28,332 bases of DNA from the NCBI GenBank assembly GCA_036267755.1, contig DATAVK010000004.1:1-28332 (forward strand). The letters are read 5' to 3'. The translations under genes were made by a program, and so were the position numbers. This document shows positions 7,564-15,621 of the stretch, piece by piece. Position 1 is the first letter of the stretch. The number at the start of each line of letters is the position of its first letter. This DNA comes from DATAVK01 sp036267755. Lineage in GTDB: Bacteria > Actinomycetota > Actinomycetes > JAFAQI01. The notes below the pieces were generated by a model. That model saw nothing but the letters and a program-made list of their open reading frames with translations. It was not told the DNA's origin and did not search any database.

Positions 7564-8888
7564 GCCGGCCCGCGGCTGACGTCGCCGGCCGACCGCTGCG
7601 CATCGCGATGCTCGGCTGCGGCAACGTGGGGTCCGAGGTGGTGCGGCTGCTCCATCGCCACGCCGACGACCTGACCCAGCGAGTCGGGGTACCGCTCGAG
7701 CTGGTCGGGATCGCGGTACGACGCCCCACCCGAGTCCGAGACCTGCCGGTCGACCCGTCGCTGTTCACCGCCGACGCCGCCGGACTGGTCGCCCGCGAGG
7801 ACGTGGACGTCGTCATCGAGGTGATCGGCGGAATCGAGCCGGTCCGCTCGCTGCTCGTCACCGCTCTGGAGCGTGGCGCCTCGGTGGTCACCGCCAACAA
7901 GGCGCTGCTCGCCGAGGACGGCGAGACGCTCTACACCGCTGCCGCCCGCGGTGGCGCCGACCTGTACTGCGAGGCCAGCGTCGGGGCCGCCATCCCACTG
8001 CTCCGACCGCTGCGCGAATCTCTCGCCGGCGACCGGGTCACCCGTGTGATCGGCATCGTCAACGGCACCACCAACTACATCCTCAGCCAGATGGACTCCA
8101 CGGGTGCTGGGTACGCCGATGCCCTGGAAGAAGCGCAGTCCCTGGGTTACGCCGAGCCGGACCCGACCGCAGACGTCGAGGGCTTCGACGCCGCCGCGAA
8201 GGCCGCGATCCTCGCCGGGCTGGCGTTCCACACCCGAGTGACGGCCGCGGATGTCTACCGCGAGGGCATCGGCGAGGTGACGTCGTCCGACATCGCCAGC
8301 GCTCGAGAGATGAACGGGGTCGTGAAGCTGCTCGCCATCGCCGAACGCGGTCCCGACAGCGCCGGCCGCGACTCGGTCGGCGTCCGGGTGCACCCGGCGA
8401 TCCTGCCGCTGCACCACCCGCTGGCCGGCGTGCGCGACGCCTACAACGCCGTCTTCGTCGAGGCGGAGGCCGCCGGACAGCTGATGTTCTACGGCCGGGG
8501 AGCGGGCGGCGCACCGACCGCTAGCGCCGTGCTGGGTGACCTCGTCGCGGTGGGCCGCAACCGGCTCACCGGCGCGCGAGGCGCAGGGGAGTCGTCGTAC
8601 GCCGCCCTGCGGTTGCGGCCGATGGGGGAGACTGTCACGCGCTACCACGTCAGCCTTGACGTGGCGGACAAGGCGGGTGTGCTGGCCAACGTCGCCCAGG
8701 CGTTCGCCGCGCACGACGTGTCGATCCAGACGGTTCGTCAGGAGGGTCACGGCGACGACGCGACGCTGGTCCTGGTCAGCCACGAGGCGAGCGACGCGGC
8801 GCTGGCCGCGACGGTCGAGGATCTGCGGGCGCTGGACGCGGTCCGGGCGGTCGCCAGTGTGATGAGGGTCGAAGGGGGGCTGGGATGA
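7560..8888 (+). CDS. hom: Homoserine dehydrogenase
   Basis: The 442-residue enzyme reduces aspartate semialdehyde to homoserine, the branch point to threonine and methionine. The nucleotide-binding loop IAMLGCGNVGSEV is near residue 16. VIGGIEP and VVTANKALLAEDG (residues ~97-122) are followed by the catalytic region GIVNGTTNYILSQM and GYAEPDPTADVEGFDAAAK. A C-terminal ACT domain (about 355-430, YHVSLDVADKAGVLANVAQA) should give threonine feedback inhibition, as in the long actinobacterial form. The ATG overlaps the lysA stop and the stop overlaps the thrC start, both by 4 bases, so lysA-hom-thrC should be translated as one coupled unit. Confidence 0.97.
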   Translation: MSRPAADVAGRPLRIAMLGCGNVGSEVVRLLHRHADDLTQRVGVPLELVGIAVRRPTRVRDLPVDPSLFTADAAGLVAREDVDVVIEVIGGIEPVRSLLVTALERGASVVTANKALLAEDGETLYTAAARGGADLYCEASVGAAIPLLRPLRESLAGDRVTRVIGIVNGTTNYILSQMDSTGAGYADALEEAQSLGYAEPDPTADVEGFDAAAKAAILAGLAFHTRVTAADVYREGIGEVTSSDIASAREMNGVVKLLAIAERGPDSAGRDSVGVRVHPAILPLHHPLAGVRDAYNAVFVEAEAAGQLMFYGRGAGGAPTASAVLGDLVAVGRNRLTGARGAGESSYAALRLRPMGETVTRYHVSLDVADKAGVLANVAQAFAAHDVSIQTVRQEGHGDDATLVLVSHEASDAALAATVEDLRALDAVRAVASVMRVEGGLG

Positions 8889-9958
8889 CCATGACGGCTC
8901 GACACACGACCGCGTGGCGGGGCGTCATCGAGGAGTTCCGCGACCGGCTGCCGGTCAGCAGCGCGACTCCGGTCATCACGCTGCGCGAGGGCAACACGCC
9001 GCTGGTGCCCGCGCCCCGGCTCTCCGAGCTGACCGGATGCGACGTCCATCTCAAAGTCGAGGGCCTCAACCCCACCGGGTCGTTCAAGGACCGGGGCATG
9101 ACGGTGGCGATCAGCAAGGCGGCCGAAGAAGGGTCGAAGGCGGTCATCTGCGCGTCGACCGGCAACACCTCCGCGAGCGCTGCGGCGTACGCCGTCCGGG
9201 CCGGCATGCTCTGTGCCGTCCTGGTGCCGACCGGCAAGATCGCGATGGGCAAGCTGGCCCAGGCGCTGGTGCACGGCGCCCGGCTGCTGCAGGTCGACGG
9301 CAACTTCGACGAGTGCCTGACCCTCGCCCGGGACCTCGCGGACAAATACCCCGTCTCGCTGGTGAACTCCGTCAACCAGTTCCGGATCGAGGGCCAGAAG
9401 ACCGCCGCCTTCGAGGTCTGCGACGCCCTCGGCGACGCCCCCGACGTGCACTGCCTGCCGGTCGGGAACGCGGGCAACATCACGGCCTACTGGAAGGGGT
9501 ACGGCGAGTACGCCGGCGACAACCTGATTACCAAGCGGCCGGTCATGCGCGGCTTCCAGGCCGCCGGGGCCGCGCCGATCGTGTCCGGGCAGATCGTGGC
9601 CCGGCCGACGACGATCGCCACAGCCATCCGGATCGGGAACCCGGCGTCCTGGCAGCAGGCGCTGGCAGCCCGCGACGAGTCGGGCGGTGCGATCGAGGCG
9701 GTCAGCGACCGCGCGATCCTCTCGGCGTACCGGCTGCTGGCCCGCGAAGAGGGTGTCTTCGTCGAGCCGGCGAGCGCGGCCGGTGTGGCGGGAATGCTGC
9801 AAGCCCGGACCGAGGGAACCCTGGACTCCGGGCTTCGCATCGTCTGCACCGTCACCGGCCATGGCCTGAAGGACCCGGAGTGGGCGATCTCGGGTGCACC
9901 GGTGCCCGTCACCATCCCGGCTGACGTCTCCGCCGCAGCAGCTGCGCTCGGGCTGTAG
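8885..9958 (+). CDS. thrC: Threonine synthase
   Basis: The 357-residue PLP enzyme converts O-phosphohomoserine to threonine. It belongs to the short, fold-type II actinobacterial class. NPTGSFKDRGM holds the PLP lysine (Lys68), ASTGNTSASAAAY is the Asn loop and VGNAGNITAYWKGY binds the phosphate of PLP. The ATG at 8885 overlaps the hom stop (ATGA); a second Met two codons later is equally possible. Only 9 bases separate it from thrB, so the operon order is hom-thrC-thrB. No leader peptide or attenuator was seen within this operon. Confidence 0.97.
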   Translation: MTMTARHTTAWRGVIEEFRDRLPVSSATPVITLREGNTPLVPAPRLSELTGCDVHLKVEGLNPTGSFKDRGMTVAISKAAEEGSKAVICASTGNTSASAAAYAVRAGMLCAVLVPTGKIAMGKLAQALVHGARLLQVDGNFDECLTLARDLADKYPVSLVNSVNQFRIEGQKTAAFEVCDALGDAPDVHCLPVGNAGNITAYWKGYGEYAGDNLITKRPVMRGFQAAGAAPIVSGQIVARPTTIATAIRIGNPASWQQALAARDESGGAIEAVSDRAILSAYRLLAREEGVFVEPASAAGVAGMLQARTEGTLDSGLRIVCTVTGHGLKDPEWAISGAPVPVTIPADVSAAAAALGL

Positions 9959-9967
9959 GACCTCGAC

Positions 9968-10885
9968 ATGGCCGGACCGTCTTTCCGTGGTGCTCCGCTG
10001 CGCGTGCGAGTGCCGGCGACCAGCGCGAACCTCGGCCCCGGCTTCGACGCGCTCGGCCTCGCCCTGACGCTGTACGACGACGTCGTCGTACGGGTGACTG
10101 ACGAGCCCGGCCTCACCGTGGACGTGGCCGGCATGGGTGCTGCCAGCGTTCCTCGTAACGGCCGCCATCTCGTCGTCAAGGCGATGCGCAGCACCTTCAA
10201 GGTCCTGGGCGGCGCTCCCCGTGGACTGGAGCTGGTGGCGGCGAACCACATCCCGCACGGTCGCGGCCTCGGATCGTCCGCGGCAGCCATCGTCGCCGGC
10301 GTTGTAGCGGCCCGCGCTCTGGTCGTCGGCGGCAGCGAACGACTCGACGACGACGGTGTGCTCGCGCTCGCCGCTCGGCTGGAGGGGCACGCCGACAACG
10401 TTGCCGCCTGTCTGCTCGGCGGCGCCACCGTCGCCTGGTGTGATCCGAACGGTGCCGCGCACGCTCTCGGTGTGGACGTGCATCCCTCGCTGGCACCGGT
10501 CGCCTTCGTGCCTGGGTCGTCGTCGTCGACCAAGGTGGCTCGCCGGTTGCTGCCCGACCTGGTCCCGCACGCCGACGCGGCGCTCAACGCCTCACGTGCC
10601 GCGCTGCTCGTGGAGGCATTGCGTTCCCGGCCCGACCTGCTGCTCGCCGCGACCGAGGACCGGCTGCATCAGGGCTATCGGGCGGCCGCGATGCCGCGCA
10701 CGGCGGCACTGGTCGCGGAGCTGCGCGCTGCCGGGATCCCCGCGGTCATGTCAGGCGCCGGTCCGACCGTGCTGGCGCTCACCACGGCGGACGGCCGCGA
10801 GCGGGCACTGGGCTATCAGCGTCGCGGGTGGACCGCGTTGGCGCTCGATGTGGATCGCACCGGCACGGGTGTATCCACGCTCTGA
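9968..10885 (+). CDS. thrB: Homoserine kinase (GHMP family)
   Basis: The 305-residue enzyme phosphorylates homoserine with ATP to give the thrC substrate. VRVPATSANLGPGFDALGLA (residues 13-32) is the N-terminal GHMP motif, PHGRGLGSSAAA (about 96-107) is the ATP-binding motif 2, and the C-terminal SGAGPTVLAL is motif 3. AGGA at 9957-9960 serves as ribosome site. This is the last gene of the operon: 312 bases follow before rho, and a promoter-like element lies within them. Confidence 0.96.
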   Translation: MAGPSFRGAPLRVRVPATSANLGPGFDALGLALTLYDDVVVRVTDEPGLTVDVAGMGAASVPRNGRHLVVKAMRSTFKVLGGAPRGLELVAANHIPHGRGLGSSAAAIVAGVVAARALVVGGSERLDDDGVLALAARLEGHADNVAACLLGGATVAWCDPNGAAHALGVDVHPSLAPVAFVPGSSSSTKVARRLLPDLVPHADAALNASRAALLVEALRSRPDLLLAATEDRLHQGYRAAAMPRTAALVAELRAAGIPAVMSGAGPTVLALTTADGRERALGYQRRGWTALALDVDRTGTGVSTL

Positions 10886-10932
10886 GCCGAACGGGCTAAA
10901 TGGATACGGGAACAGACCAATCGGCGCGTTTG

Positions 10933-10962
10933 TTGGAATGTTCAGCGAGTCGCGACTACGAT
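10933..10962 (+). promoter_or_regulatory. Promoter candidate for rho
   Basis: TTGGAA (10933-10938) and TACGAT (10957-10962) are separated by 18 bases and resemble housekeeping -35/-10 hexamers. Transcription would start near 10969 and give a leader of about 230 bases. This also argues against the in-frame ATG at 10961 as the rho start, because it would overlap the -10 element. Seen by eye only. Confidence 0.45.
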
Positions 10963-11197
10963 GACTTTGCGACAGCCGCCCCGAGGGGGCGTGGTCCTCG
11001 CTCTCCGTGAAGCACAGCCGTTGGCTAACACCCGTTCAGCCGGATTTGGCAGTGCGTCGCGTTCCGCATTCTTTTCGGTGCGGGAGAGCAGCGGATGGAC
11101 CCCTCCCGGATCGGCTCCACAAGCACCCGCCGCGAAGGCGGGTCACGGTGCTACGGCGCCCAGCGCCTGCGCACCCATCACAGGGAAGGACCCCTTG
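10963..11197 (+). other. Long rho mRNA leader with hairpin and upstream ORF
   Basis: About 230 bases without a convincing gene precede rho. A perfect 7-bp stem (ACCCGCC 11125-11131, loop GCGAA, GGCGGGT 11137-11143) lies 55 bases before the rho start. An ATG at 11095 with GGGAG 8 bases upstream opens a 97-codon frame that runs out of frame into rho to 11388; its second part is a shadow of rho, its first 34 codons are not. rho is autoregulated by its own termination activity in well-studied bacteria, and this leader is the natural place for that. Whether the ORF is translated cannot be told. Confidence 0.4.
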
Positions 11198-13114
11198 GTG
11201 AGCGACACTCACGACACCGAGGCCGGCACCGTCACCATGACGGACACCGACGCCTCGACCAGCACCAACTCCGCGCCAGCCAGCAACGGCCACTCGGCCG
11301 CGGCGGACACCTCGACCGACAAGCCCCGCAAGCGCGGCGGCTCGCTGTCGAGCAAGCTCCTGCCCGAGCTGCAGCAACTGGCCGGTGACCTGGGAATCTC
11401 CGGAACCGGGAAGCTCCGCAAGAGCGAGCTGATCGCGGCCATCCAGGCGAAGCAAGGCGGTGGCGGCGCTGCCGCCTCGTCCAGCAGCGAGAGGGCCTCG
11501 AGCAACGGGTCGTCCGACGCCGTCGCCGCTCCGGCCGCCGACACCGCGACCCAGGGCTCGACCGAGCAGCGACCCCGCCGCGAGCGCGGCGACCGGCAGG
11601 ACCGGCAGCAGAACAACACGGGCGACCGGCCGCAGAACGACCGCCAGCAAGGCGACCGCCAGCAGAATGACACCGGCGACCGCCAGGACCGGCAGCCGAA
11701 CGATCGGCAGCCGAACAATCGCCAGCAGAACAATGGCGGCGACCGGCAGCGCCAGGGTGGACAGAACAACAACCCCGGCGGCAACCAGAGCGCTGGCAGC
11801 GAGAACGCCGGCAATGCAGGCGCCAACCAGAACAACGGCCCTCGCGATGACGACGGCACCGGCGGCGGAAACCGCAGCCGGCGCGGTCGGTTCCGCGAGC
11901 GCAACCGTGGCCGTGGCGGCAACGCCGCCCAGCGCGGCGAGCGGTTCTCGCCGAACGAGCCCGACCCGGTGATCGCCGACGACGACGTGCTCGTCCCGGT
12001 CGCGGGGATCGTCGACATCCTCGACAACTACGCGTTCGTCCGCACCAGCGGCTACTTGCCCAGCCCCGACGACATCTACGTCTCGCTGTCGCAGGTACGC
12101 CGGAACGGGCTGCGCAAGGGCGACGCCGTCACCGGCGCCATCCGGCAGCCGCGCGAGGGTGAGCGCAAGGAGAAGTTCAACGCACTGGTGCGGCTCGACA
12201 CGGTCAACGGCCGCAGCCCGGAAGAGGCCAACAAGCGGCCGGACTTCGCCAAGCTGACGCCGCTGTACCCGCAGGATCGGCTTCGGCTCGAGACCGAGCC
12301 GGGCATCTTCACCACGCGGGTCATCGACCTGGTCGCCCCAATCGGCAAGGGTCAGCGCGGCCTCATCGTGTCGCCGCCGAAGGCCGGCAAGACGATGGTG
12401 CTGCAGGCGATCGCCAACGCCATCACCACGAACAACCCCGAAACCCACCTCATGGTCGTGCTCGTTGACGAGCGACCCGAGGAGGTCACCGACATGCAGC
12501 GCTCGGTGAAGGGTGAGGTCATCGCCTCGACCTTCGACCGGCCACCGTCCGACCACACCACGGTCGCGGAGCTGTCGATCGAGCGGGCCAAGCGGCTCGT
12601 CGAGCTCGGTCACGACGTCGTCGTACTGCTCGACTCGATCACCCGGCTGGGACGTGCCTACAACCTCGCGGCTCCCGCGAGCGGCCGGATCCTCTCCGGT
12701 GGTGTCGACTCCACGGCGCTCTACCCGCCGAAGCGGTTCCACGGGGCCGCCCGCAACATCGAAAACGGCGGGTCGCTCACGATCCTCGCCACGGCCCTGG
12801 TCGAGACCGGGTCGACGATGGACACGGTCATCTTCGAGGAGTTCAAGGGCACCGGCAACATGGAGCTCAAGCTCGACCGCAAGCTCGCGGACAAGCGGAT
12901 CTTCCCGGCGGTCGACATCGACCCGTCGGGCACCCGCAAGGAGGAGATCCTCCTCGCGCCCGAGGAGCTCTCGATCGTGTGGAAGCTGCGCCGGGTGCTG
13001 CACGCGCTCGACTCGCAGCAGGCCATGGAGCTGTTGCTCTCCAAGATGAAGGAGACGCACAGCAACTACGAGTTCCTGTTGCAGGTGCAGAAGACCGCCT
13101 CCGGCGAGGGCTGA
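11198..13114 (+). CDS. rho: Transcription termination factor Rho
   Basis: This 638-residue hexameric RNA-dependent ATPase terminates transcription. A Rho_N domain occupies about residues 50-90 (LPELQQLAGDLGI, KLRKSELIAAIQ). A disordered Asn/Gln/Arg/Gly-rich insert follows at about 125-250. The cold-shock-like RNA-binding domain starts near 265 (GIVDILDNYAFVRTSGYL). The RecA-like ATPase has Walker A SPPKAGKTMV (Lys398), VVLVDERPEEVTDM and VVLLDSITRLGRAYN, then the Q-loop segment GVDSTALYPPKRFHGAARNI. GTG 11198 was chosen because AAGGA at 11186-11190 is 7 bases upstream; the frame stays open to 10961 but that extra stretch overlaps the likely promoter. The insert is typical of actinobacterial Rho but its composition is extreme. 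Confidence 0.96.
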   Translation: MSDTHDTEAGTVTMTDTDASTSTNSAPASNGHSAAADTSTDKPRKRGGSLSSKLLPELQQLAGDLGISGTGKLRKSELIAAIQAKQGGGGAAASSSSERASSNGSSDAVAAPAADTATQGSTEQRPRRERGDRQDRQQNNTGDRPQNDRQQGDRQQNDTGDRQDRQPNDRQPNNRQQNNGGDRQRQGGQNNNPGGNQSAGSENAGNAGANQNNGPRDDDGTGGGNRSRRGRFRERNRGRGGNAAQRGERFSPNEPDPVIADDDVLVPVAGIVDILDNYAFVRTSGYLPSPDDIYVSLSQVRRNGLRKGDAVTGAIRQPREGERKEKFNALVRLDTVNGRSPEEANKRPDFAKLTPLYPQDRLRLETEPGIFTTRVIDLVAPIGKGQRGLIVSPPKAGKTMVLQAIANAITTNNPETHLMVVLVDERPEEVTDMQRSVKGEVIASTFDRPPSDHTTVAELSIERAKRLVELGHDVVVLLDSITRLGRAYNLAAPASGRILSGGVDSTALYPPKRFHGAARNIENGGSLTILATALVETGSTMDTVIFEEFKGTGNMELKLDRKLADKRIFPAVDIDPSGTRKEEILLAPEELSIVWKLRRVLHALDSQQAMELLLSKMKETHSNYEFLLQVQKTASGEG

Positions 13115-13183
13115 CCTCAGCGCTGTTGATCAGCTCTCACATCGTCCCTCAGGCTCCGGGGTCCGTCGGCCGATAACTGGCGG

Positions 13184-14110
13184 ATGTCGGACTACGGGTA
13201 CTTCGCGGGCGGCGAGTCATTGCCGCCGCCGCAACCGGTGGCGTTGACCGATTCGGTCGTTGCTCCGAGCGCCGCGCACTACCCGACGATCGGCCGGCTG
13301 GGCTTCACGGGCAGCCTGCGGTCGGGCTTCCAGCTCATCCCGACCTGTTGGTCCGTGCTCGCCGCCGAACCCGCACTCCTGCTGGTTCCGCTCGTCGTCC
13401 TCGTCATCACGGTCGCGATGACCGCGGGATATGCGGGCCTTGAGGGTGGACTCGGCAACCTCGTCACGGACAACAAGTACTCCACTGCCGTTCGGGTCTT
13501 TCCGATCGCGGCATTGTGCTCGGCGGTGTCCTCAGTCGGTCAGGCCGTCATCGTCAGTGCGGCGACCGAGCGATTGCAGGGCCGGCGCCCGACGTTGTCG
13601 TCGGCGTGGGTGACCACCCTGGGTCAGCTGCCGCGGCTGGTGTACTTCGGCATCGTGCTGGCCGGCGAGCGGACGCTCACGAGCCTGTTGCGTGGCAAGC
13701 GCTGGAGCATCGGGACGCTGGCGGCGAACACCATCGACCGGGCCTGGGATTTTGCGACGTACCTCGTGATCCCCGTGATCCTGTTCGAGAACCTCACCGT
13801 CTTCGGGGCCGTGAAGCGGTCGGGGCAGTTGGTTGCGTCGAGGTGGGGGACTCAGCTGACTGCTCGCTCGGTGATGTCGGCGTCGCTGTTCCTCGTGAGC
13901 CTTCCGCTCCTTGTGCTGGCAGTAGTGCTGGCCGCCTACTCGATGACAGCCGGTATCGGTCTGCTGATCGTGGTGGTCGTCCTGATCGTCGTGGCATCGT
14001 CAGCACTCAACGGCGTGCTCTCGGCGGCGATGTACCGGTTCGCCGTGACCGGCCTGGTGGTTCCCGGCTTCCGCGAGGCCGACATGTGGGCAGCCTTCGG
14101 CCGCCGCTAG
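13184..14110 (+). CDS. Polytopic membrane protein, DUF6159-like
   Basis: The 308-residue protein has a Pro-rich N-terminal tail and about five or six hydrophobic segments: near residues 58-82 (ALLLVPLVVLVITVAM), 103-128, 150-165, 183-205, 225-250 and 252-280. RAWDFATYLVIPVILFENL and GAVKRSGQLVASRWG resemble the DUF6159 family of bacterial integral membrane proteins, whose function is unknown; the family call is from memory of its pattern. The start at ATG 13184 has only a weak ribosome site (GGCGG directly before it), and no later Met is close. It lies between rho and rpmE, which are often adjacent in Actinobacteria, and has its own stem-loop downstream, so it may be a separate unit. Confidence 0.8.
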   Translation: MSDYGYFAGGESLPPPQPVALTDSVVAPSAAHYPTIGRLGFTGSLRSGFQLIPTCWSVLAAEPALLLVPLVVLVITVAMTAGYAGLEGGLGNLVTDNKYSTAVRVFPIAALCSAVSSVGQAVIVSAATERLQGRRPTLSSAWVTTLGQLPRLVYFGIVLAGERTLTSLLRGKRWSIGTLAANTIDRAWDFATYLVIPVILFENLTVFGAVKRSGQLVASRWGTQLTARSVMSASLFLVSLPLLVLAVVLAAYSMTAGIGLLIVVVVLIVVASSALNGVLSAAMYRFAVTGLVVPGFREADMWAAFGRR

Positions 14111-14123
14111 CCTCATCCCGGCA

Positions 14124-14152
14124 CCCGCGGGAGCGTGGAACACGCTCGCGGG
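14124..14152 (+). terminator. Stem-loop after membrane protein gene
   Basis: Left arm 14124-14137 and right arm 14141-14152 pair over 12 bp with a 2-base GG bulge and a GAA loop. There is no T-tract, as is common for actinobacterial terminators. It lies 13 bases after the stop codon. Confidence 0.55.
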
Positions 14153-14251
14153 CAACGGCGTTACAACCTCTGGCACACTGGAACGCAGGTACCGGTTCAC
14201 ACCCGCGCCGCGGGTGACCCGGCGACCGACATGCAGACAGGAGCATCACCC

Positions 14252-14485
14252 ATGAAGCCCGACATTCACCCCGAGTACGCCGAGACGACCGTGACGTGCA
14301 CGTGTGGGAACACCTTCACCACCCGTAGCACCGCGAAGAACGGCTCGATCCACGCTGACGTGTGCTCAGCCTGCCATCCCTTCTACACCGGCAAGCAGAA
14401 GATTCTCGACACCGGTGGCCGCATCGCCCGCTTCGAGCAGCGGTACGCCAAGAAGGCCGGCAGCGCCAAGGCCGACAGCAAGTAG
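14252..14485 (+). CDS. rpmE: 50S ribosomal protein L31, zinc-binding form
   Basis: The 77-residue protein is the large-subunit protein L31. Four cysteines, Cys16 and Cys18 (CTC) and Cys38 and Cys41 (CSAC), form the zinc-ribbon of the C+ type, so this is the zinc-replete paralogue and not the Zur-controlled C- one. HPFYTGKQKILDTGGRIARF is the family signature. The start is ATG 14252, with AGGAG at 14239-14243 placed 8 bases upstream; the longer frame from 14135 is not conserved. A -10-like CACACT at 14182-14187 suggests its own promoter, but the -35 is poor. A perfect hairpin follows 9 bases after the stop. Confidence 0.97.
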   Translation: MKPDIHPEYAETTVTCTCGNTFTTRSTAKNGSIHADVCSACHPFYTGKQKILDTGGRIARFEQRYAKKAGSAKADSK

Positions 14486-14494
14486 CGACATCGC

Positions 14495-14524
14495 GGCGCC
14501 GACCCTGGGTTCAGGGTCGGCGCC
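14495..14524 (+). terminator. Perfect 13-bp hairpin after rpmE
   Basis: GGCGCCGACCCTG (14495-14507) pairs completely with CAGGGTCGGCGCC (14512-14524) around a GGTT loop. No T-run follows. It is the strongest stem-loop in the window and should separate the abundant rpmE message from prfA, either as full or partial terminator or as an mRNA 3' end stabiliser. Confidence 0.75.
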
Positions 14525-14562
14525 GTCTGCATGTCGAGTGAAAAACTGAGAGAGGAACACCG

Positions 14563-15621
14563 GTGTTCGAGCAGGTCGAAGGACTCCTGACGGAGTACGC
14601 CGACCTCGAGACGCAGATGTCGGACCCGGCGTTGCACGCCGACCAGAACCAGGCGCGCACCATCGGCCGGCGCTACGCCGAGCTGGGGCCGGTCGTTTCG
14701 ACGTACCGCGAATGGCGGGCGTTGGACGACGACCTCACCGCCGCCCGCGAGCTGGCGCAGGACGACTCGTCCTTCCATGCCGAGGCCGAACAGCTCGAGG
14801 CCAAGCTGGCGACCAAGACCGCCGAGCTGCGCCTCCTGTTGCTGCCCCGTGACCCCAACGACAGCAAGGACGTGATCCTCGAGGTCCAGGGCGGCGCCGG
14901 CGGCGAGGAGTCCGCGTTGTTCGCGGGTGACCTGCTCCGGATGTACCTGCGGTACGCCGAACGGCAGGGCTGGAAGACCGAGGTCCTCGACGCGGCCGAG
15001 AGCGATCTCGGCGGCTACAAGTCCGCGACCATCGCGGTGCGGGGTCGCCACGACCCGATGCCATGGAGCCGACTGAAGTACGAGGGCGGCGTGCACCGGG
15101 TGCAGCGGGTCCCGATCACCGAGTCGCAGGGCCGGATCCACACCAGTACGACACCGGTCGTCGTGCTTCCCGAGGTGGAGGAGGTCGAGGTGGAGATCGA
15201 CCCCAACGACCTCCGGATCGACGTCTACCGCTCGTCGGGTCCGGGCGGTCAGAGCGTCAACACCACCGACTCGGCTGTCCGTATCACTCACGTCCCGACG
15301 GGGATCGTGGTGTCGTGCCAGAACGAGAAGAGCCAGCTGCAGAACAAGGAGTCCGCCATGCGCATCCTCCGCGCGCGGATCCAGGCCGCGGCTCAGGAGC
15401 AGGCCGACGCCGACGCCTCCGCTGCCCGGCGCAGCCAGGTGCGGACTGCCGATCGCAGCGAGCGGATCCGCACCTACAACTACCCCGAGAACCGGATCAG
15501 CGACCACCGCGTCAACTACAAGGCGTACAACCTCGACCAGGTGCTCGACGGCGACCTCGACGCGGTCGTGCAGGCGCTGAGCGACGCCGACACGGCCGCC
15601 ATTCTCGGCACCGAGCAGTGA
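14563..15621 (+). CDS. prfA: Peptide chain release factor 1
   Basis: The 352-residue protein reads UAA and UAG stop codons. The peptidyl-tRNA hydrolysis loop SSGPGGQSVNTTDS has the GGQ at residues 228-230, whose Gln is the target of the methyltransferase encoded next. The stop-codon recognition tripeptide, PxT in RF1, appears as PIT in RVPITESQGRIHTS; most homologues carry PAT or PVT. GTG 14563 is preceded by GAGAGGA. The stop codon overlaps the prmC start (GTGA). Confidence 0.97.
   Translation: MFEQVEGLLTEYADLETQMSDPALHADQNQARTIGRRYAELGPVVSTYREWRALDDDLTAARELAQDDSSFHAEAEQLEAKLATKTAELRLLLLPRDPNDSKDVILEVQGGAGGEESALFAGDLLRMYLRYAERQGWKTEVLDAAESDLGGYKSATIAVRGRHDPMPWSRLKYEGGVHRVQRVPITESQGRIHTSTTPVVVLPEVEEVEVEIDPNDLRIDVYRSSGPGGQSVNTTDSAVRITHVPTGIVVSCQNEKSQLQNKESAMRILRARIQAAAQEQADADASAARRSQVRTADRSERIRTYNYPENRISDHRVNYKAYNLDQVLDGDLDAVVQALSDADTAAILGTEQ

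Noticed and set aside
8747..10570. 607-codon minus-strand frame opposite thrC and thrB
   Set aside because: No domain, no ribosome site, and it covers two well-identified enzymes; a shadow frame.
10961..11197. Longer N-terminus for Rho starting at ATG 10961
   Set aside because: The ATG overlaps the likely -10 element, the added 79 residues look unlike Rho, and GTG 11198 has a good ribosome site.
11036..13060. 674-codon minus-strand frame opposite rho
   Set aside because: Low-complexity Val/Leu/Ala/Arg repeats mirror the repetitive rho insert; no family resemblance.
14135..14251. 39-residue N-terminal extension of L31
   Set aside because: L31 starts at MKPDIHPEY throughout the family, and AGGAG is placed correctly for ATG 14252.
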